From the NCBI RefSeq assembly GCF_021491915.1, contig NZ_CP090836.1, positions 719,001 through 783,000 on the forward strand: a stretch of 64,000 nt of DNA. The letters run 5' to 3'. Source of the stretch: Paracoccus everestensis (GTDB lineage: Bacteria; Pseudomonadota; Alphaproteobacteria; Rhodobacterales; Rhodobacteraceae). A model generated the notes under the pieces. The model was not told the DNA's origin. It saw only the letters and a list, made by a program, of their open reading frames with translations, and did not search any database. The position numbers were made by a program, and so were the translations under genes. Below are positions 28,640 through 38,894 of the stretch, piece after piece; position 1 is the stretch's first letter; every line of letters begins with the position of its first letter.

Positions 28640-29387
28640 TCCCTCGGTCCATGCCCAGGTCGACCGCCTGGCGCGGCGTTACCTGGATGCGGGCGGGCTG
28701 GGGATGGAGGTGATGACCGTCGTGGGCAACAGCGCCGAGGGGCTGATCGAAAAGCTGCCCGCCTTTGTGCGCAACCGGATGGACCGCATCACCCGCGCGG
28801 CGCTGAACCGGGCCTTTGCGGCGGCCACAACCTCGCGCCGCATGGTGCGCGACCGGGGGGACTGGTTCAACCGCATGGCCTCGACCGTCAGCGGTGCGGC
28901 TGGAGGGGTGGGCGGCTTTGCAGGAGCGATGATCGAACTGCCCTTCACGATCACGCTGCTGCTGCGCGCGATGCTGGACATCGCCGTCGAACATGGCCTT
29001 GACCCCGACAGCGAGGAGGTGCGGATGGAATGCCTGCGCATCTTCGCCGCCGCCGGACCCATGGCCGAGGATGACACGACCGACCTGGGCCTGCTGGCCG
29101 CACGGATGTCGGTCACCGGCCAGACGGTGCAGGGCCTGATCAGCAAGGTCGCGCCGCGCTTGTCGGTGTCGATGGGGCAGAAGCTGGCCGCCCAGGCCGC
29201 GCCGATCTTTGGCGCCGTGGTGGGGGCGTCGATCAACTATACCTTCACGCGCTATTACCAGGAACTGGCCCGCGTGCATTTCGGCATCATGCGCCTGTCC
29301 CACGAAACCGGCATCCCCAGGGAAGCCTTGGTCGAGGCATTGCGCCTGTCCATCGAACGCCTGGATCACCGCCGGGCGGCACGCTGA
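28599..29387 (+). CDS. EcsC family protein
   Basis: A 262-residue protein of the EcsC family, named after a protein of the Bacillus ABC-exporter locus; its molecular role is not established. Features seen are a glycine-rich hydrophobic stretch (GAAGGVGGFAGAMIELPFTI, about 94-113) that may contact membrane, and a second one near the C-terminus (AAPIFGAVVGASINYTFTRYY). The start at 28599 follows AGAGAGGA, and begins inside the end of the preceding acetyltransferase gene. Confidence 0.8.
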   Translation: MPTNQQLVLPPINDPSVHAQVDRLARRYLDAGGLGMEVMTVVGNSAEGLIEKLPAFVRNRMDRITRAALNRAFAAATTSRRMVRDRGDWFNRMASTVSGAAGGVGGFAGAMIELPFTITLLLRAMLDIAVEHGLDPDSEEVRMECLRIFAAAGPMAEDDTTDLGLLAARMSVTGQTVQGLISKVAPRLSVSMGQKLAAQAAPIFGAVVGASINYTFTRYYQELARVHFGIMRLSHETGIPREALVEALRLSIERLDHRRAAR

Positions 29388-29406
29388 TCCGGCTTTTACC
29401 TTGGTG

Positions 29407-29464
29407 AAAATATCCTCGGGGGGTCCGGGGGGCGAAGCGCCCCCGGCCATCGCGGGACGCAAAA
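29407..29464. repeat. dispersed intergenic hairpin repeat, copy 2
   Basis: The plus strand reads AAAATATCCTCGGGGGGTCC, then a GGGGGGCG-AAG-CGCCCCC hairpin and CGCGGGACGCAA. The first 41 nt are identical to copy 4 at 50107-50165 read on the opposite strand. It lies between the convergent EcsC and helicase genes. Confidence 0.8.
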
Positions 29465-29471
29465 TCCAGCG

Positions 29472-30995
29472 TCAGTCTTCCTCGGCTGCCAATTCCATCG
29501 CGACCGGCGCGTCCAGGTCGTCCGTTCCCAGCGGCGCCGATGGACGGGCCAGCCGGGCCTTCGTGATCCAGAACAACCGTTCCTGCGCCCGCGTGATCGC
29601 GACATAGGCCAGGCGCTTCCAAAGGGGAATCCCTGCCTCGTTGCGGTTCGACCAGGCGGCCGCGCTGATGTCGGGACCAAAGACCTGGACTTCGGGCCAT
29701 TGCGATCCTTGCGACTTGTGGATCGTCACCGCAGCACCATGCAGGAAGGTCGCGCCCATCCGGGCGGCAAAGGGGATAAAGGGCTCCTCTTCGTCCGGCA
29801 ACTCGATCTTGACGATGCTGGCGGCGGACAGGCGCGGATCCTCGGCACCGATGACGTGCAGGCGCGAAAAGCCGGGCTTGCGGCCAGGGCCGAGGTATAC
29901 CACCTGCGCACCCTTGATCAGCCCGCGCGCCTCCAGGTCGATGCGCTTCTTCCGGTGCTTCAGGGGCAGTTCCAGCCCATCGCAGATCAGCGGCTCTCCG
30001 GGCAGCAGCGCATCGCCGGGCGCGCCAAAGGCCGCGCGAAATGCCGTGATCAGCCGGATGCGCGTGGCATTGCGCCAGACCAGGACCGGGCTGCGCGCCA
30101 TCAGGTCGCTTTCCGCGCGTTCGGCCCAGACCACCCGGTCGTCATGGCGTGCGGCGGCGCGGATCAGGCTTTCAAAACCGTCAAAGGACAGGGCGTCGTC
30201 AGACAGCGCATGGGCCAGATCCAGGATCGGGCTGTCGTCGGCTTGGCGGTGGACGCGGTTGAGAACCAGCCGTTGCGACGGGGCCAGCTTCTCGAACACC
30301 ATCTCGCCCGACTGGCCCACGGGGGCAAGCTGCGCCGGATCGCCGAACAGCACCAGCAGCGGAAAGATCTCTCGCAGATCGTCGAACTGCTTTTCGTCCA
30401 GCATGGACGCCTCGTCGATCAGCCCCACGTCCAGGGCATCCTCGCGCCGTTTCCAGCCGCGGATGAAATCCGATCCGCGCAGCCCCGCCGCCGCAAGGGC
30501 GCCGGGGATCGAGGCGTGCTGGTCGTGAAACGCCTTGGCCCGGTCCAGGGCCAGATCGGTCATGCCCTCGACGACGGGGCGGTCGCCGGTGCCGGTCAGC
30601 CATTCCGCCAGCTTTTCGTATTCGGGATCGTAAACGGGGGTGTAAAGGATCCGGTGGATCGTCGTGGCGGGAACGCCGCGCATCCGCAGCACGAAGGCCG
30701 CCTTGTTGGTGGGCGCCAGGATCGCCACGCTGCGCCGGTCCTTGCGGCGGCGGCCTTCGTAATCGCCGCTGACAACCTCGACCCCGGCATCGCGCAGGGC
30801 CTTGGTCATCTGCGACAAAAGCAGCGTCTTGCCCGATCCGGCCTTGCCGATCACGGCCAGGACGCGACCCTTGCCCGGCTGGGGCGGATGCAGTTCCCTG
30901 GCGATCATGTCGATGCCTGCCGCACCAAAGGCGTCGGTCAGGGCATCCCAGGCATCGGCCTGGTCGGCGGACAGGATGGGGGCGGGCATGGTCAT
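29472..30995 (-). CDS. RecD-like ATP-dependent DNA helicase (AAA_30/UvrD_C_2)
   Basis: A 507-residue superfamily 1 helicase. Walker A is GKAGSGKT at 50-57, Walker B LIDEAS is near 204, motif III is FGDPAQLAPVG, and the C-terminal motifs are TIHKSQGSQWPEV and AYVAITRAQERLFW. It resembles stand-alone RecD-like helicases; no recB or recC is present here. The ATG at 30995 gives the family N-terminus; an ATG two codons on (30989) is equally possible, and no clear ribosome binding site is seen. It lies 70 bp downstream of gdhA. Confidence 0.88.
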   Translation of the reverse strand: MTMPAPILSADQADAWDALTDAFGAAGIDMIARELHPPQPGKGRVLAVIGKAGSGKTLLLSQMTKALRDAGVEVVSGDYEGRRRKDRRSVAILAPTNKAAFVLRMRGVPATTIHRILYTPVYDPEYEKLAEWLTGTGDRPVVEGMTDLALDRAKAFHDQHASIPGALAAAGLRGSDFIRGWKRREDALDVGLIDEASMLDEKQFDDLREIFPLLVLFGDPAQLAPVGQSGEMVFEKLAPSQRLVLNRVHRQADDSPILDLAHALSDDALSFDGFESLIRAAARHDDRVVWAERAESDLMARSPVLVWRNATRIRLITAFRAAFGAPGDALLPGEPLICDGLELPLKHRKKRIDLEARGLIKGAQVVYLGPGRKPGFSRLHVIGAEDPRLSAASIVKIELPDEEEPFIPFAARMGATFLHGAAVTIHKSQGSQWPEVQVFGPDISAAAWSNRNEAGIPLWKRLAYVAITRAQERLFWITKARLARPSAPLGTDDLDAPVAMELAAEED

Positions 30996-31065
30996 GGGCC
31001 GGTCATAGCCCGCCCTTGGGGAAAAGCGAAGGCACCATGACGGCGCCCTCGCGGTTTGCATCCAG

Positions 31066-32460
<1,395 letters not shown>

Positions 32461-32603
32461 TTAGCCGTAATCTTGTGCAAGTTGAATGGGCAGGCACGAC
32501 ATAAACAGGCAAAATATGCATGGTTCAGGCAAAAACAGGAAAGCCCCCTGCAACTTTTCCCGCAGTGTCGCGTGTATGAGGGATCGTCGAAAAGGAACGC
32601 GCG

Positions 32604-32810
32604 ATGATCGAACTGTTCTTTGTGACCTGCCTGATCAGCGACCCGCAGCGCTGCACCGAACACAGCCTGCTGTTCGAGGAACGCAACGGGGTGCATACCT
32701 GCATGCTGGAGAGCCAGAACGAATTGGCGCGGTGGGTCGCCGCCCATCCCGACGACCATGTGGTCGAATGGAAATGCCGAAAGCCCGAGGCAGGCGATAC
32801 CCGGATCTGA
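32604..32810 (+). CDS. small four-cysteine protein, copy 1 of a tandem pair
   Basis: A 68-residue protein of unknown function with AAAGGAACG ribosome binding site. It begins MIELFFVTCLISDPQRC. Four cysteines (9, 17, 33, 58), the pair ARW at 42-44 and EWKCR at 55-59 are all conserved in the neighbour at 32981-33184. The first ten residues are hydrophobic but too short for a usual signal peptide. Four conserved cysteines suggest metal binding or disulfides. It is divergent from gdhA. Confidence 0.75.
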   Translation: MIELFFVTCLISDPQRCTEHSLLFEERNGVHTCMLESQNELARWVAAHPDDHVVEWKCRKPEAGDTRI

Positions 32811-32980
32811 CTGACGTTCGGATTGCCAGGACCTTTATGGATCGCCTGATGCGCATCCAAATTTTCCATGATGTCAGAACGATATCCTCGATTCACGGCG
32901 CAATCACGCCGGGATGAGAATCATGTCCTCAGCCCGTATGTCAGCGGGCGCCTCGTGGCAGAGTGGAAAAGGAGGATGTG

Positions 32981-33184
32981 ATGATTGAACTGCTGTTTGT
33001 AAGTTGCCTGTCAGCCGATCCTGCCAGTTGCCAGAATCGCAGCCTGGTCTTTATTGAGACGAACCTGATGGCCTGCATGGTGCATGGCCAGCAGGTCATG
33101 GCGCGATGGATCGACAGCCATCCCAAGGAAACCGTGCGGGAATGGGAATGCCGCATGGTCGACCGGCGCAAGGCCGAGATCTGA
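32981..33184 (+). CDS. small four-cysteine protein, copy 2 of a tandem pair
   Basis: A 67-residue paralogue of the preceding small protein. Shared positions include MIEL-FV-CL--DP--C, SL-F-E-N, CM, ARW, HP, EW-CR, with cysteines at 9, 17, 32 and 57. The start at 32981 has GGAGG 4 nt upstream; an ATG at 32963 lies before that site and is rejected. The 170-bp gap between the two copies suggests separate promoters. It ends at a strong bidirectional hairpin facing ccr. The function is unknown. Confidence 0.75.
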   Translation: MIELLFVSCLSADPASCQNRSLVFIETNLMACMVHGQQVMARWIDSHPKETVREWECRMVDRRKAEI

Positions 33185-33209
33185 TCGCCGGTCGCGCCGC
33201 GGCAGAACA

Positions 33210-33242
33210 GGACAAAGGGGCCGACCAGCAGCCCCTTTGTCC
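33210..33242. terminator. bidirectional terminator between small protein gene and ccr
   Basis: A perfect 12-bp stem GGACAAAGGGGC/GCCCCTTTGTCC with a 9-nt loop lies between convergent genes. The T-richest side (CCTTTGTCC then TGTTCT) follows the stem on the minus strand, fitting termination of ccr. Confidence 0.75.
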
Positions 33243-33253
33243 CAACAGCAAGC

Positions 33254-34546
33254 CTACAGGCTGCGCCGGGCTTCCAACGCATCCTCGAAGGTGCGCAGGC
33301 CCGTGGTGGGCGCCTGAACCAGCACGGACATATTGCCCGGCTTGTGCTGGTTCCTCATCATCTTCACATGGGCCTGCGGGATCTCGGCCCAAGGGAAGAC
33401 CTCGGACATGCAGGGATCCAGGCGACGTTCCAGCATCAGCTTGTTGGCGGAGCTTGCCTGTTTCAGATGCGCGAAATGGCTGCCTTGGATACGCTTCTGG
33501 TGCATCCACAGGTAACGTACGTCGAAGGTGCAGTTGAAGCCCGTGGTGCCCGCGCAGATCACCACCATGCCGCCCTTCTTGCAGACAAAGGTGCTGACGG
33601 GGAAAGTCGCCTCGCCCGGGTGTTCGAAGACGATATCGACATTGTTGCCCTTGCCGGTGATGTCCCAGATGGCCTTGCCGAACTTGCGGACCTCGTTGAA
33701 CCAGTCCTTGTATTCGGGCGTGTTCACGGTGGGCAACTGGCCCCAGCAGTTGAATTCCTTGCGATTGATGACGCCCTTGGCGCCCAGGCCCATCACGAAG
33801 TCGCGCTTGTCTTCCTCGGAGATGACGCCGATGGCATTGCCGCCCGCCGCGTTGATCAACTGGATCGCATAGGATCCAAGCCCACCCGAGGCGCCCCAGA
33901 CCAGCACGTTCATGCCGGGCTTCAGCTCATGCGGTTCATGCCCGAACAGCATCCGGTATGCGGTGGCCAGCGTCAGGGTATAGCAGGCCGATTCCTCCCA
34001 GGTCAGGTGGCGCGGGCGGGGCATCAACTGCTGGGACTGGACACGGGTGAACTGGGCAAAGCTGCCGTCGGGGGTCTCGTAGCCCCAGATGCGCTGCGTG
34101 GGTGAATACATCGGGTCGCCGCCGTTGCATTCCTCGTCGTCGCCGTCGTCCTGGTTGCAGTGGATCACGACCTCGTCGCCGACCTTCCAGCGCTTCACCT
34201 TATCGCCCACAGCCCAGACGATCCCCGAGGCATCAGATCCCGCGATATGATACGGCTGCTTGTGAACGTCGAACATGCTGATCGGCACGCCCAGGCCCGC
34301 CCAGATGCCGTTATAGTTGACGCCCGCCGCCATCACCAGGACCAGCACCTCGTTGCTGTCGATGGCGGGCGTGTCCACGACCTCCAACTGCATGGCCTGG
34401 TCGGGTTCGCCCTGGCGTTCGCGGCGGATCGCCCAGGCGTGCATCCTTGCCGGCACATGGCCTAGGGGCGGCATCTCTCCGATGTCGTAGAGATCCTTCA
34501 CGGCGGCATCATAAGGTGCGATCGGGGTGGGGGAGTCGAGGGCCAT
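33254..34546 (-). CDS. ccr: crotonyl-CoA carboxylase/reductase
   Basis: Ccr reductively carboxylates crotonyl-CoA to ethylmalonyl-CoA with NADPH, the key step of the ethylmalonyl-CoA pathway for acetate assimilation. The 430-residue medium-chain reductase has GVNYNGIWAGLGVPISMFD, the Rossmann motif VWGASGGLGSYAIQL and the Ccr-specific segments VVIHCNQDDGDDEECNGGDP and VFEHPGEATFPVS. AAGGAG lies 7 nt before the ATG at 34546. It is divergent from ecm, which acts two steps later. The same pair is neighbouring in Rhodobacter sphaeroides. Confidence 0.97.
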   Translation of the reverse strand: MALDSPTPIAPYDAAVKDLYDIGEMPPLGHVPARMHAWAIRRERQGEPDQAMQLEVVDTPAIDSNEVLVLVMAAGVNYNGIWAGLGVPISMFDVHKQPYHIAGSDASGIVWAVGDKVKRWKVGDEVVIHCNQDDGDDEECNGGDPMYSPTQRIWGYETPDGSFAQFTRVQSQQLMPRPRHLTWEESACYTLTLATAYRMLFGHEPHELKPGMNVLVWGASGGLGSYAIQLINAAGGNAIGVISEEDKRDFVMGLGAKGVINRKEFNCWGQLPTVNTPEYKDWFNEVRKFGKAIWDITGKGNNVDIVFEHPGEATFPVSTFVCKKGGMVVICAGTTGFNCTFDVRYLWMHQKRIQGSHFAHLKQASSANKLMLERRLDPCMSEVFPWAEIPQAHVKMMRNQHKPGNMSVLVQAPTTGLRTFEDALEARRSL

Positions 34547-34755
34547 CAGCTTCTCCTTCACATCTGCTGCGGCGCAGAATCGCCGCCTGTCTGGCGCAAT
34601 TGGTAAGATCGGATGCGCAACATTGCAATAAGCTGAACCAGAAATCAGCAATAAAATGTCTGACTCGCTGCATCATTGCCGCGCTGCGGCGAATTGACGG
34701 CGCATATTTGTTTCGGTATCGCTTTCAGGACCGAAAGATTGTTGCGAGGTGCCGC
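34547..34755. promoter_or_regulatory. divergent ccr/ecm control region
   Basis: This 209-bp gap must hold both promoters. It contains the palindrome ATTGCAAT (34622-34629) overlapping GCAA-CA-TTGC (34618-34627), and a GCTGCGGCG element near each end. In Paracoccus denitrificans ccr is controlled by RamB, an ScfR-type regulator; I cannot confirm its binding sequence from memory, so the palindrome is only a candidate site. Confidence 0.4.
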
Positions 34756-36714
34756 ATGGCTCAGAAAGACAAACCCTGGCTGTTCCGCACCTATGCAGGG
34801 CATTCCACGGCGGAAAAGTCGAACGCGCTGTATCGCGGCAATCTGGCCAAGGGGCAGACGGGCCTGTCGGTGGCCTTCGACCTGCCGACCCAGACCGGAT
34901 ATGACAGCGATCATGTGCTGGCACGGGGCGAGGTCGGCAAGGTCGGCGTGCCGATCTGCCATCTGGGCGACATGCGGGCGCTGTTCGACCAGATCCCGCT
35001 GGAGCAGATGAACACCTCGATGACGATCAACGCGACGGCCCCCTGGCTGTTGTCGCTGTATATCGCGGTGGCCGAGGAACAGGGCGCGGACATCGCGGCC
35101 TTGCAGGGCACCGTCCAGAACGACCTGATCAAGGAATACCTGTCGCGCGGCACCTATATCTGCCCCCCCAAGCCGTCCTTGGCGATGATCACGGATGTGG
35201 CGGCCTATACCCGGGAACACCTGCCCAAGTGGAACCCGATGAATGTCTGTTCCTATCACCTCCAGGAAGCCGGAGCCACGCCGCAGCAGGAACTGGCCTA
35301 TGCCCTGGCGACCGCCATTGCCGTGCTGGACGACCTGAAAGGCAAGGTCCCGCCCGAGAGTTTCCCGGACATGGTGGGCCGCATCAGCTTTTTCGTGAAC
35401 GCGGGCATCCGCTTCGTAACCGAGATGTGCAAGATGCGGGCGTTTACGGAACTGTGGGACGAGATCACGCAGGATCGATATGGCATCGCGGATGAGAAAT
35501 ACCGCCGCTTCCGCTATGGCGTGCAGGTCAACAGCCTGGGGCTGACCGAACAGCAGCCTGAAAACAACGTGTATCGCATCCTGCTGGAAATGCTGGCCGT
35601 CACGTTGTCGAAGAACGCCCGGGCGCGGGCCGTACAGCTTCCCGCCTGGAACGAGGCCCTGGGCCTGCCGCGCCCCTGGGATCAGCAATGGTCGCTGCGG
35701 ATGCAGCAGATCGTCGCCTATGAAACCGACCTGCTGGAATATGGCGACCTGTTCGACGGCAACCCGGTCATCGCCGCCAAGGTCGAGGAACTGAAGGCAG
35801 GCGCGCGGGATGAATTGCGCCTGCTGGACGACATGGGCGGGGCGATCGCGGCCATCGACTACATGAAGGCGCGGCTGGTCGAATCGAACGCGGAACGGCT
35901 GGGCCGGATCGAGAGCAACGAAACCGTCGTGGTCGGCGTGAATCGCTGGCAACAGGGAGAGCCTTCGCCGCTGGTGGCAGGGGACGGCGGAATCATGGTG
36001 GTCGATCCCGCGGTGGAACAGGACCAGATCGCCCGGCTGCAAGCCTGGCGCGCGGCGCGGGACGAAGGCGCGGTGCAACTGGCGCTGGGTGCCTTGCGCG
36101 ATGCGGCGCGGCGGGGCGAGAACGTGATGCCCCATTCCATCGCCGCCGCCAAGGCAGGGGCCACGACCGGCGAATGGGCGGGCATCATGCGGCAGGTCCA
36201 TGGTGAATATCGCGGTCCGACCGGGGTATCGGCAAGCCCGTCGAACCGGACCGAGGGACTGGAGGATATTCGCGACGCCGTGGATGCCGTCAGCGCCCGC
36301 TTGGGCCGGCGGCTGAAATTCGTGGTCGGCAAGCCGGGGTTGGACGGTCATTCCAACGGCGCCGAACAGATCGCCTTCCGCGCCCGCGACTGCGGCATGG
36401 ACATCACCTATGAAGGCATCCGGCTGACGCCCGAGCAGATCGTGGCGCGCGCACAAGAGGAGGATGCCCATGTCGTCGGACTGTCGATCCTGTCGGGCAG
36501 CCACCTGCCGCTGATCGAGGATCTGATGGCCCGCATCCGCGCGGCGGGATTGGACCATGTTCCGGTAATCGTGGGCGGCATCATCCCGGATGAGGATGCA
36601 GCGCGCCTGCGGGCGATGGGCGTGGCGCGGGTCTATACGCCCAAGGATTTCCAGTTGAACGCGATCATGATGGATATCGTCGCGCTGGTGGAGCCTGGCG
36701 CCGAGGCTGCGTGA
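34756..36714 (+). CDS. ecm: ethylmalonyl-CoA mutase (B12-dependent)
   Basis: Ecm rearranges (2R)-ethylmalonyl-CoA to methylsuccinyl-CoA using adenosylcobalamin. The 652-residue protein has a TIM-barrel acyl-CoA mutase domain (SVAFDLPTQTGYDSDH, SFFVNAGIRFVTEMCKMRAFTELWDE). A C-terminal B12 domain has the base-off motif GLDGHSNGAEQIA, whose histidine ligates cobalt, and SGSHLPLIEDL. Methylmalonyl-CoA mutase is the near relative, but the divergent ccr neighbour and single-chain length favour Ecm. The ATG at 34756 follows GAGGT; a longer frame overlaps ccr and is rejected. Confidence 0.94.
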   Translation: MAQKDKPWLFRTYAGHSTAEKSNALYRGNLAKGQTGLSVAFDLPTQTGYDSDHVLARGEVGKVGVPICHLGDMRALFDQIPLEQMNTSMTINATAPWLLSLYIAVAEEQGADIAALQGTVQNDLIKEYLSRGTYICPPKPSLAMITDVAAYTREHLPKWNPMNVCSYHLQEAGATPQQELAYALATAIAVLDDLKGKVPPESFPDMVGRISFFVNAGIRFVTEMCKMRAFTELWDEITQDRYGIADEKYRRFRYGVQVNSLGLTEQQPENNVYRILLEMLAVTLSKNARARAVQLPAWNEALGLPRPWDQQWSLRMQQIVAYETDLLEYGDLFDGNPVIAAKVEELKAGARDELRLLDDMGGAIAAIDYMKARLVESNAERLGRIESNETVVVGVNRWQQGEPSPLVAGDGGIMVVDPAVEQDQIARLQAWRAARDEGAVQLALGALRDAARRGENVMPHSIAAAKAGATTGEWAGIMRQVHGEYRGPTGVSASPSNRTEGLEDIRDAVDAVSARLGRRLKFVVGKPGLDGHSNGAEQIAFRARDCGMDITYEGIRLTPEQIVARAQEEDAHVVGLSILSGSHLPLIEDLMARIRAAGLDHVPVIVGGIIPDEDAARLRAMGVARVYTPKDFQLNAIMMDIVALVEPGAEAA

Positions 36715-36719
36715 CGCCA

Positions 36720-36780
36720 GGTTTTCATCCTGGTCCAAATATCCCGGGGGAGTCCCGCAGGGACGGGGGCAGCGCCCCCG
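36720..36780. repeat. dispersed intergenic hairpin repeat, copy 3
   Basis: The plus strand reads CAAATATCCCGGGGGAGTCCC, then hairpins GTCCC-GCA-GGGAC (36752-36764) and GGGGGC-AGC-GCCCCC (36765-36779). It has the same order of parts as copy 1 and lies just after the ecm stop. Confidence 0.75.
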
Positions 36781-36790
36781 CTTTCATGGG

Positions 36791-36822
36791 AAAACAAAAA
36801 ACGCCGCCCCGTGGGGGCGGCG
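36791..36822 (-). terminator. Rho-independent terminator of rpmE
   Basis: On the minus strand a perfect 9-bp stem CGCCGCCCC/GGGGCGGCG with a 3-nt loop is followed by TTTTTTGTTTT. It ends the rpsP-to-rpmE direction of transcription, about 27 nt after the rpmE stop. Confidence 0.92.
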
Positions 36823-36848
36823 ATTCGCAACTCCGGGGGCAGGGCTGA

Positions 36849-37070
36849 TCAGAAGCCCAGGCCCGCGTATTTCGACTTGAACTTCGATACGCGGCCGCCG
36901 GTGTCCATCAGCTTGGCCGAACCGCCGGTCCAGGCCGGGTGCACCGTGGGGTCGATGTCCAGCGTCATGGTCTGGCCTTCCGCACCCCAGGTCGAACGGG
37001 TTTGATAGGTGGTGCCATCGGTCATCTTGATCTCGATGGCGTGGTAATCGGGATGGATATCTTTTTTCAT
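36849..37070 (-). CDS. rpmE: 50S ribosomal protein L31
   Basis: A 73-residue ribosomal protein L31 beginning [19 protein letters not shown] and ending YAGLGF. It lacks the zinc-binding cysteines of the C+ form, so it is the type that needs no zinc. It is 11 bp downstream of rplS and is the last gene before the terminator. Confidence 0.95.
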   Translation of the reverse strand: MKKDIHPDYHAIEIKMTDGTTYQTRSTWGAEGQTMTLDIDPTVHPAWTGGSAKLMDTGGRVSKFKSKYAGLGF

Positions 37071-37081
37071 CGGAAGGATCC

Positions 37082-37465
37082 TCAGGCTTTCGCGTCGGAC
37101 AGCGGACGATAGTTGGTTTTCTCGACGATACGGGCCGATTTGCCGCGACGGTCGCGCAGGTAATACAGCTTGGCGCGGCGGACCTTGCCCCGGCGCACGA
37201 CCTCGATCGAATCGATGTTGGTCGAATACAGCGGGAAGACGCGTTCCACGCCTTCGCCAAAGCTGATCTTGCGCACGGTAAAGCTGGCCGCGATCGTGGC
37301 GCCGCCCTTGCGCGAGATGCAGACGCCTTCATACATCTGGACGCGCGACCGCGTGCCTTCGGTCACTTTGTAGCCGACGCGAATGGTGTCGCCGGCCCGG
37401 AAATCCGGGATAGATTTGCCAAGCTGGGCGATTTGCTCGGCTTCGAGTTCTGCGATCAGGTTCAT
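37082..37465 (-). CDS. rplS: 50S ribosomal protein L19
   Basis: A 127-residue L19 with the family blocks [26 protein letters not shown] and [16 protein letters not shown]19 lies at the interface of the ribosomal subunits. It follows trmD with a four-base overlap, in the conserved order rpsP-rimM-trmD-rplS. Confidence 0.97.
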   Translation of the reverse strand: MNLIAELEAEQIAQLGKSIPDFRAGDTIRVGYKVTEGTRSRVQMYEGVCISRKGGATIAASFTVRKISFGEGVERVFPLYSTNIDSIEVVRRGKVRRAKLYYLRDRRGKSARIVEKTNYRPLSDAKA

Positions 37466-38349
37466 CGCCTGGGTTCCTTGTCATGCTCGCGGTGGTTCCG
37501 CGATTGGTCTGATGCGCCCGAGAGCTGTCGGTCCTTTGCCGGGTCCATACCGTCCTGGTATGCCCGCCACAGGTCGGGGCGGCGTTGCTTTGTCAGCCTT
37601 TCGGCCTCACCGGCCCTCCAACGATGAATGGCCGCGTGATTGCCGGACAGCAGAACCTCCGGTATCTCGCGGCCTTCCCACTGGGCGGGCTTCGTGAACT
37701 GGGGGGCCTCAAGCAGACCCCTGTTGCCGATGGAAAAGGATTCCTCGGCCAGAGAGTCGTGATTCCCCAGCACGCGCGGTATAAGGCGAACGGTCGCGTC
37801 GATCAAGACCTGAGCGGCGATCTCTCCTCCGGTCAGGACATAGTCGCCGATGCTGATTTCCTCGATGTCATGGGCATCCAGCACGCGCTGGTCCACGCCC
37901 TCGAACCGCCCGCAGATCAGGGTGACGCCGTTGCCCTGGGCCAGGACGCGGGCGCGGGCCTGGGTCAGGGGCGCGCCGCGCGGGGACATATAGATCACCG
38001 GGCGCGGCGGGCCCTGGCGGGCTTCTCGCAGGGCGGCGTCCAGCACGTCGGCCCGGATCACCATGCCCGCGCCGCCGCCTGCGGGCGTGTCATCGACATT
38101 GCGGTGGCGGCCGATGCCGAAATCGCGCAGGGGAATGGTGCGCAGGTTCCACAACCCCTGCGCCAAGGCCTTGCCGGTCAGCGACAGGCCCAGGATGCCG
38201 GGAAAGGCTTCGGGGAACAGGGTGACGATGCTGGCGGTCCAGGCGCCCTGCACCTGCGGCTCTGCCATCAACTCGCGCGGGCGCCGGCTGGCGGTAATGG
38301 ACAGGCGGCCATGGGATTTCGGTTCGGGGGATTTGGGGGCGTCGGTCAT
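37462..38349 (-). CDS. trmD: tRNA (guanine-N1-)-methyltransferase TrmD
   Basis: TrmD methylates G37 of tRNAs and so prevents frameshifting. The knotted SPOUT core is seen in [30 protein letters not shown]. The conserved start [12 protein letters not shown] only begins near residue 40, so the 295-residue protein has an extra polar N-terminus. I keep the ATG at 38349 because it overlaps the rimM stop (ATGA); an ATG 27 codons later ([10 protein letters not shown]) is an alternative. Confidence 0.95.
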   Translation of the reverse strand: MTDAPKSPEPKSHGRLSITASRRPRELMAEPQVQGAWTASIVTLFPEAFPGILGLSLTGKALAQGLWNLRTIPLRDFGIGRHRNVDDTPAGGGAGMVIRADVLDAALREARQGPPRPVIYMSPRGAPLTQARARVLAQGNGVTLICGRFEGVDQRVLDAHDIEEISIGDYVLTGGEIAAQVLIDATVRLIPRVLGNHDSLAEESFSIGNRGLLEAPQFTKPAQWEGREIPEVLLSGNHAAIHRWRAGEAERLTKQRRPDLWRAYQDGMDPAKDRQLSGASDQSRNHREHDKEPRR

Positions 38350-38846
38350 TCGTCGTCGGCCGGGGGATCGGCCACGATGCGCCGCGCGCTCAAATCGACC
38401 GTGGGGACGACGGCGCGGGTGAAGGGCAGCAGCAGCACATCCTTGCCGCCCACGACCTCCAAAATGTCGCCCGCACCGTGGTCGAAGATCGCGCGGACCC
38501 GGCCCAGCACGACGCCGCCGGTATCGACGACCTCAAGCCCGATCAGGTCGGCATGGTAGAATTCATCATCGGGCAGCGAGGGCAGGGCGGATCGCGGTGC
38601 CCAGAGGGTAACGCCCCGCAAGGCCTCGGCATCCTCCCGGGTGGCCACGCCTGACAGGCGCGCGCCAAGACCGCCGGTGACGGGGTGGGTCAGCTTGACG
38701 GAAAAGCTGCGCTTGCCGTCTTCGGTCGTCAGGGGACCATAGGTCGCGATATCGGCGGGTTCGGAACAAAAGCTTTTCAGCCGCACCTCGCCCCGGACCC
38801 CGAAGGCCCCGGCGATTGCGCCGACGCAGATGCGGTCTTGTGTCAT
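38346..38846 (-). CDS. rimM: ribosome maturation factor RimM
   Basis: RimM binds S19 and helps mature the 30S head. The 166-residue protein has the N-terminal [19 protein letters not shown] barrel and the PRC-barrel block [15 protein letters not shown]. It ends in an acidic tail. It is separated from rpsP by a hairpin that may lower its expression relative to S16. Confidence 0.95.
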   Translation of the reverse strand: MTQDRICVGAIAGAFGVRGEVRLKSFCSEPADIATYGPLTTEDGKRSFSVKLTHPVTGGLGARLSGVATREDAEALRGVTLWAPRSALPSLPDDEFYHADLIGLEVVDTGGVVLGRVRAIFDHGAGDILEVVGGKDVLLLPFTRAVVPTVDLSARRIVADPPADDE

Positions 38847-38860
38847 GCGGCCCTCGTGGA

Positions 38861-38887
38861 AAGCAAAGGGCGGGGTTGCCCCCGCCC
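38861..38887 (-). terminator. attenuating terminator between rpsP and rimM
   Basis: On the minus strand a perfect 8-bp stem GGGCGGGG/CCCCGCCC with a 4-nt loop is followed by TTTGCTTT, 7 nt after the rpsP stop. The tail is interrupted by GC, so it is probably a partial terminator that lets some transcripts reach rimM and trmD. Confidence 0.75.
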
Positions 38888-38894
38888 GTCGTGA

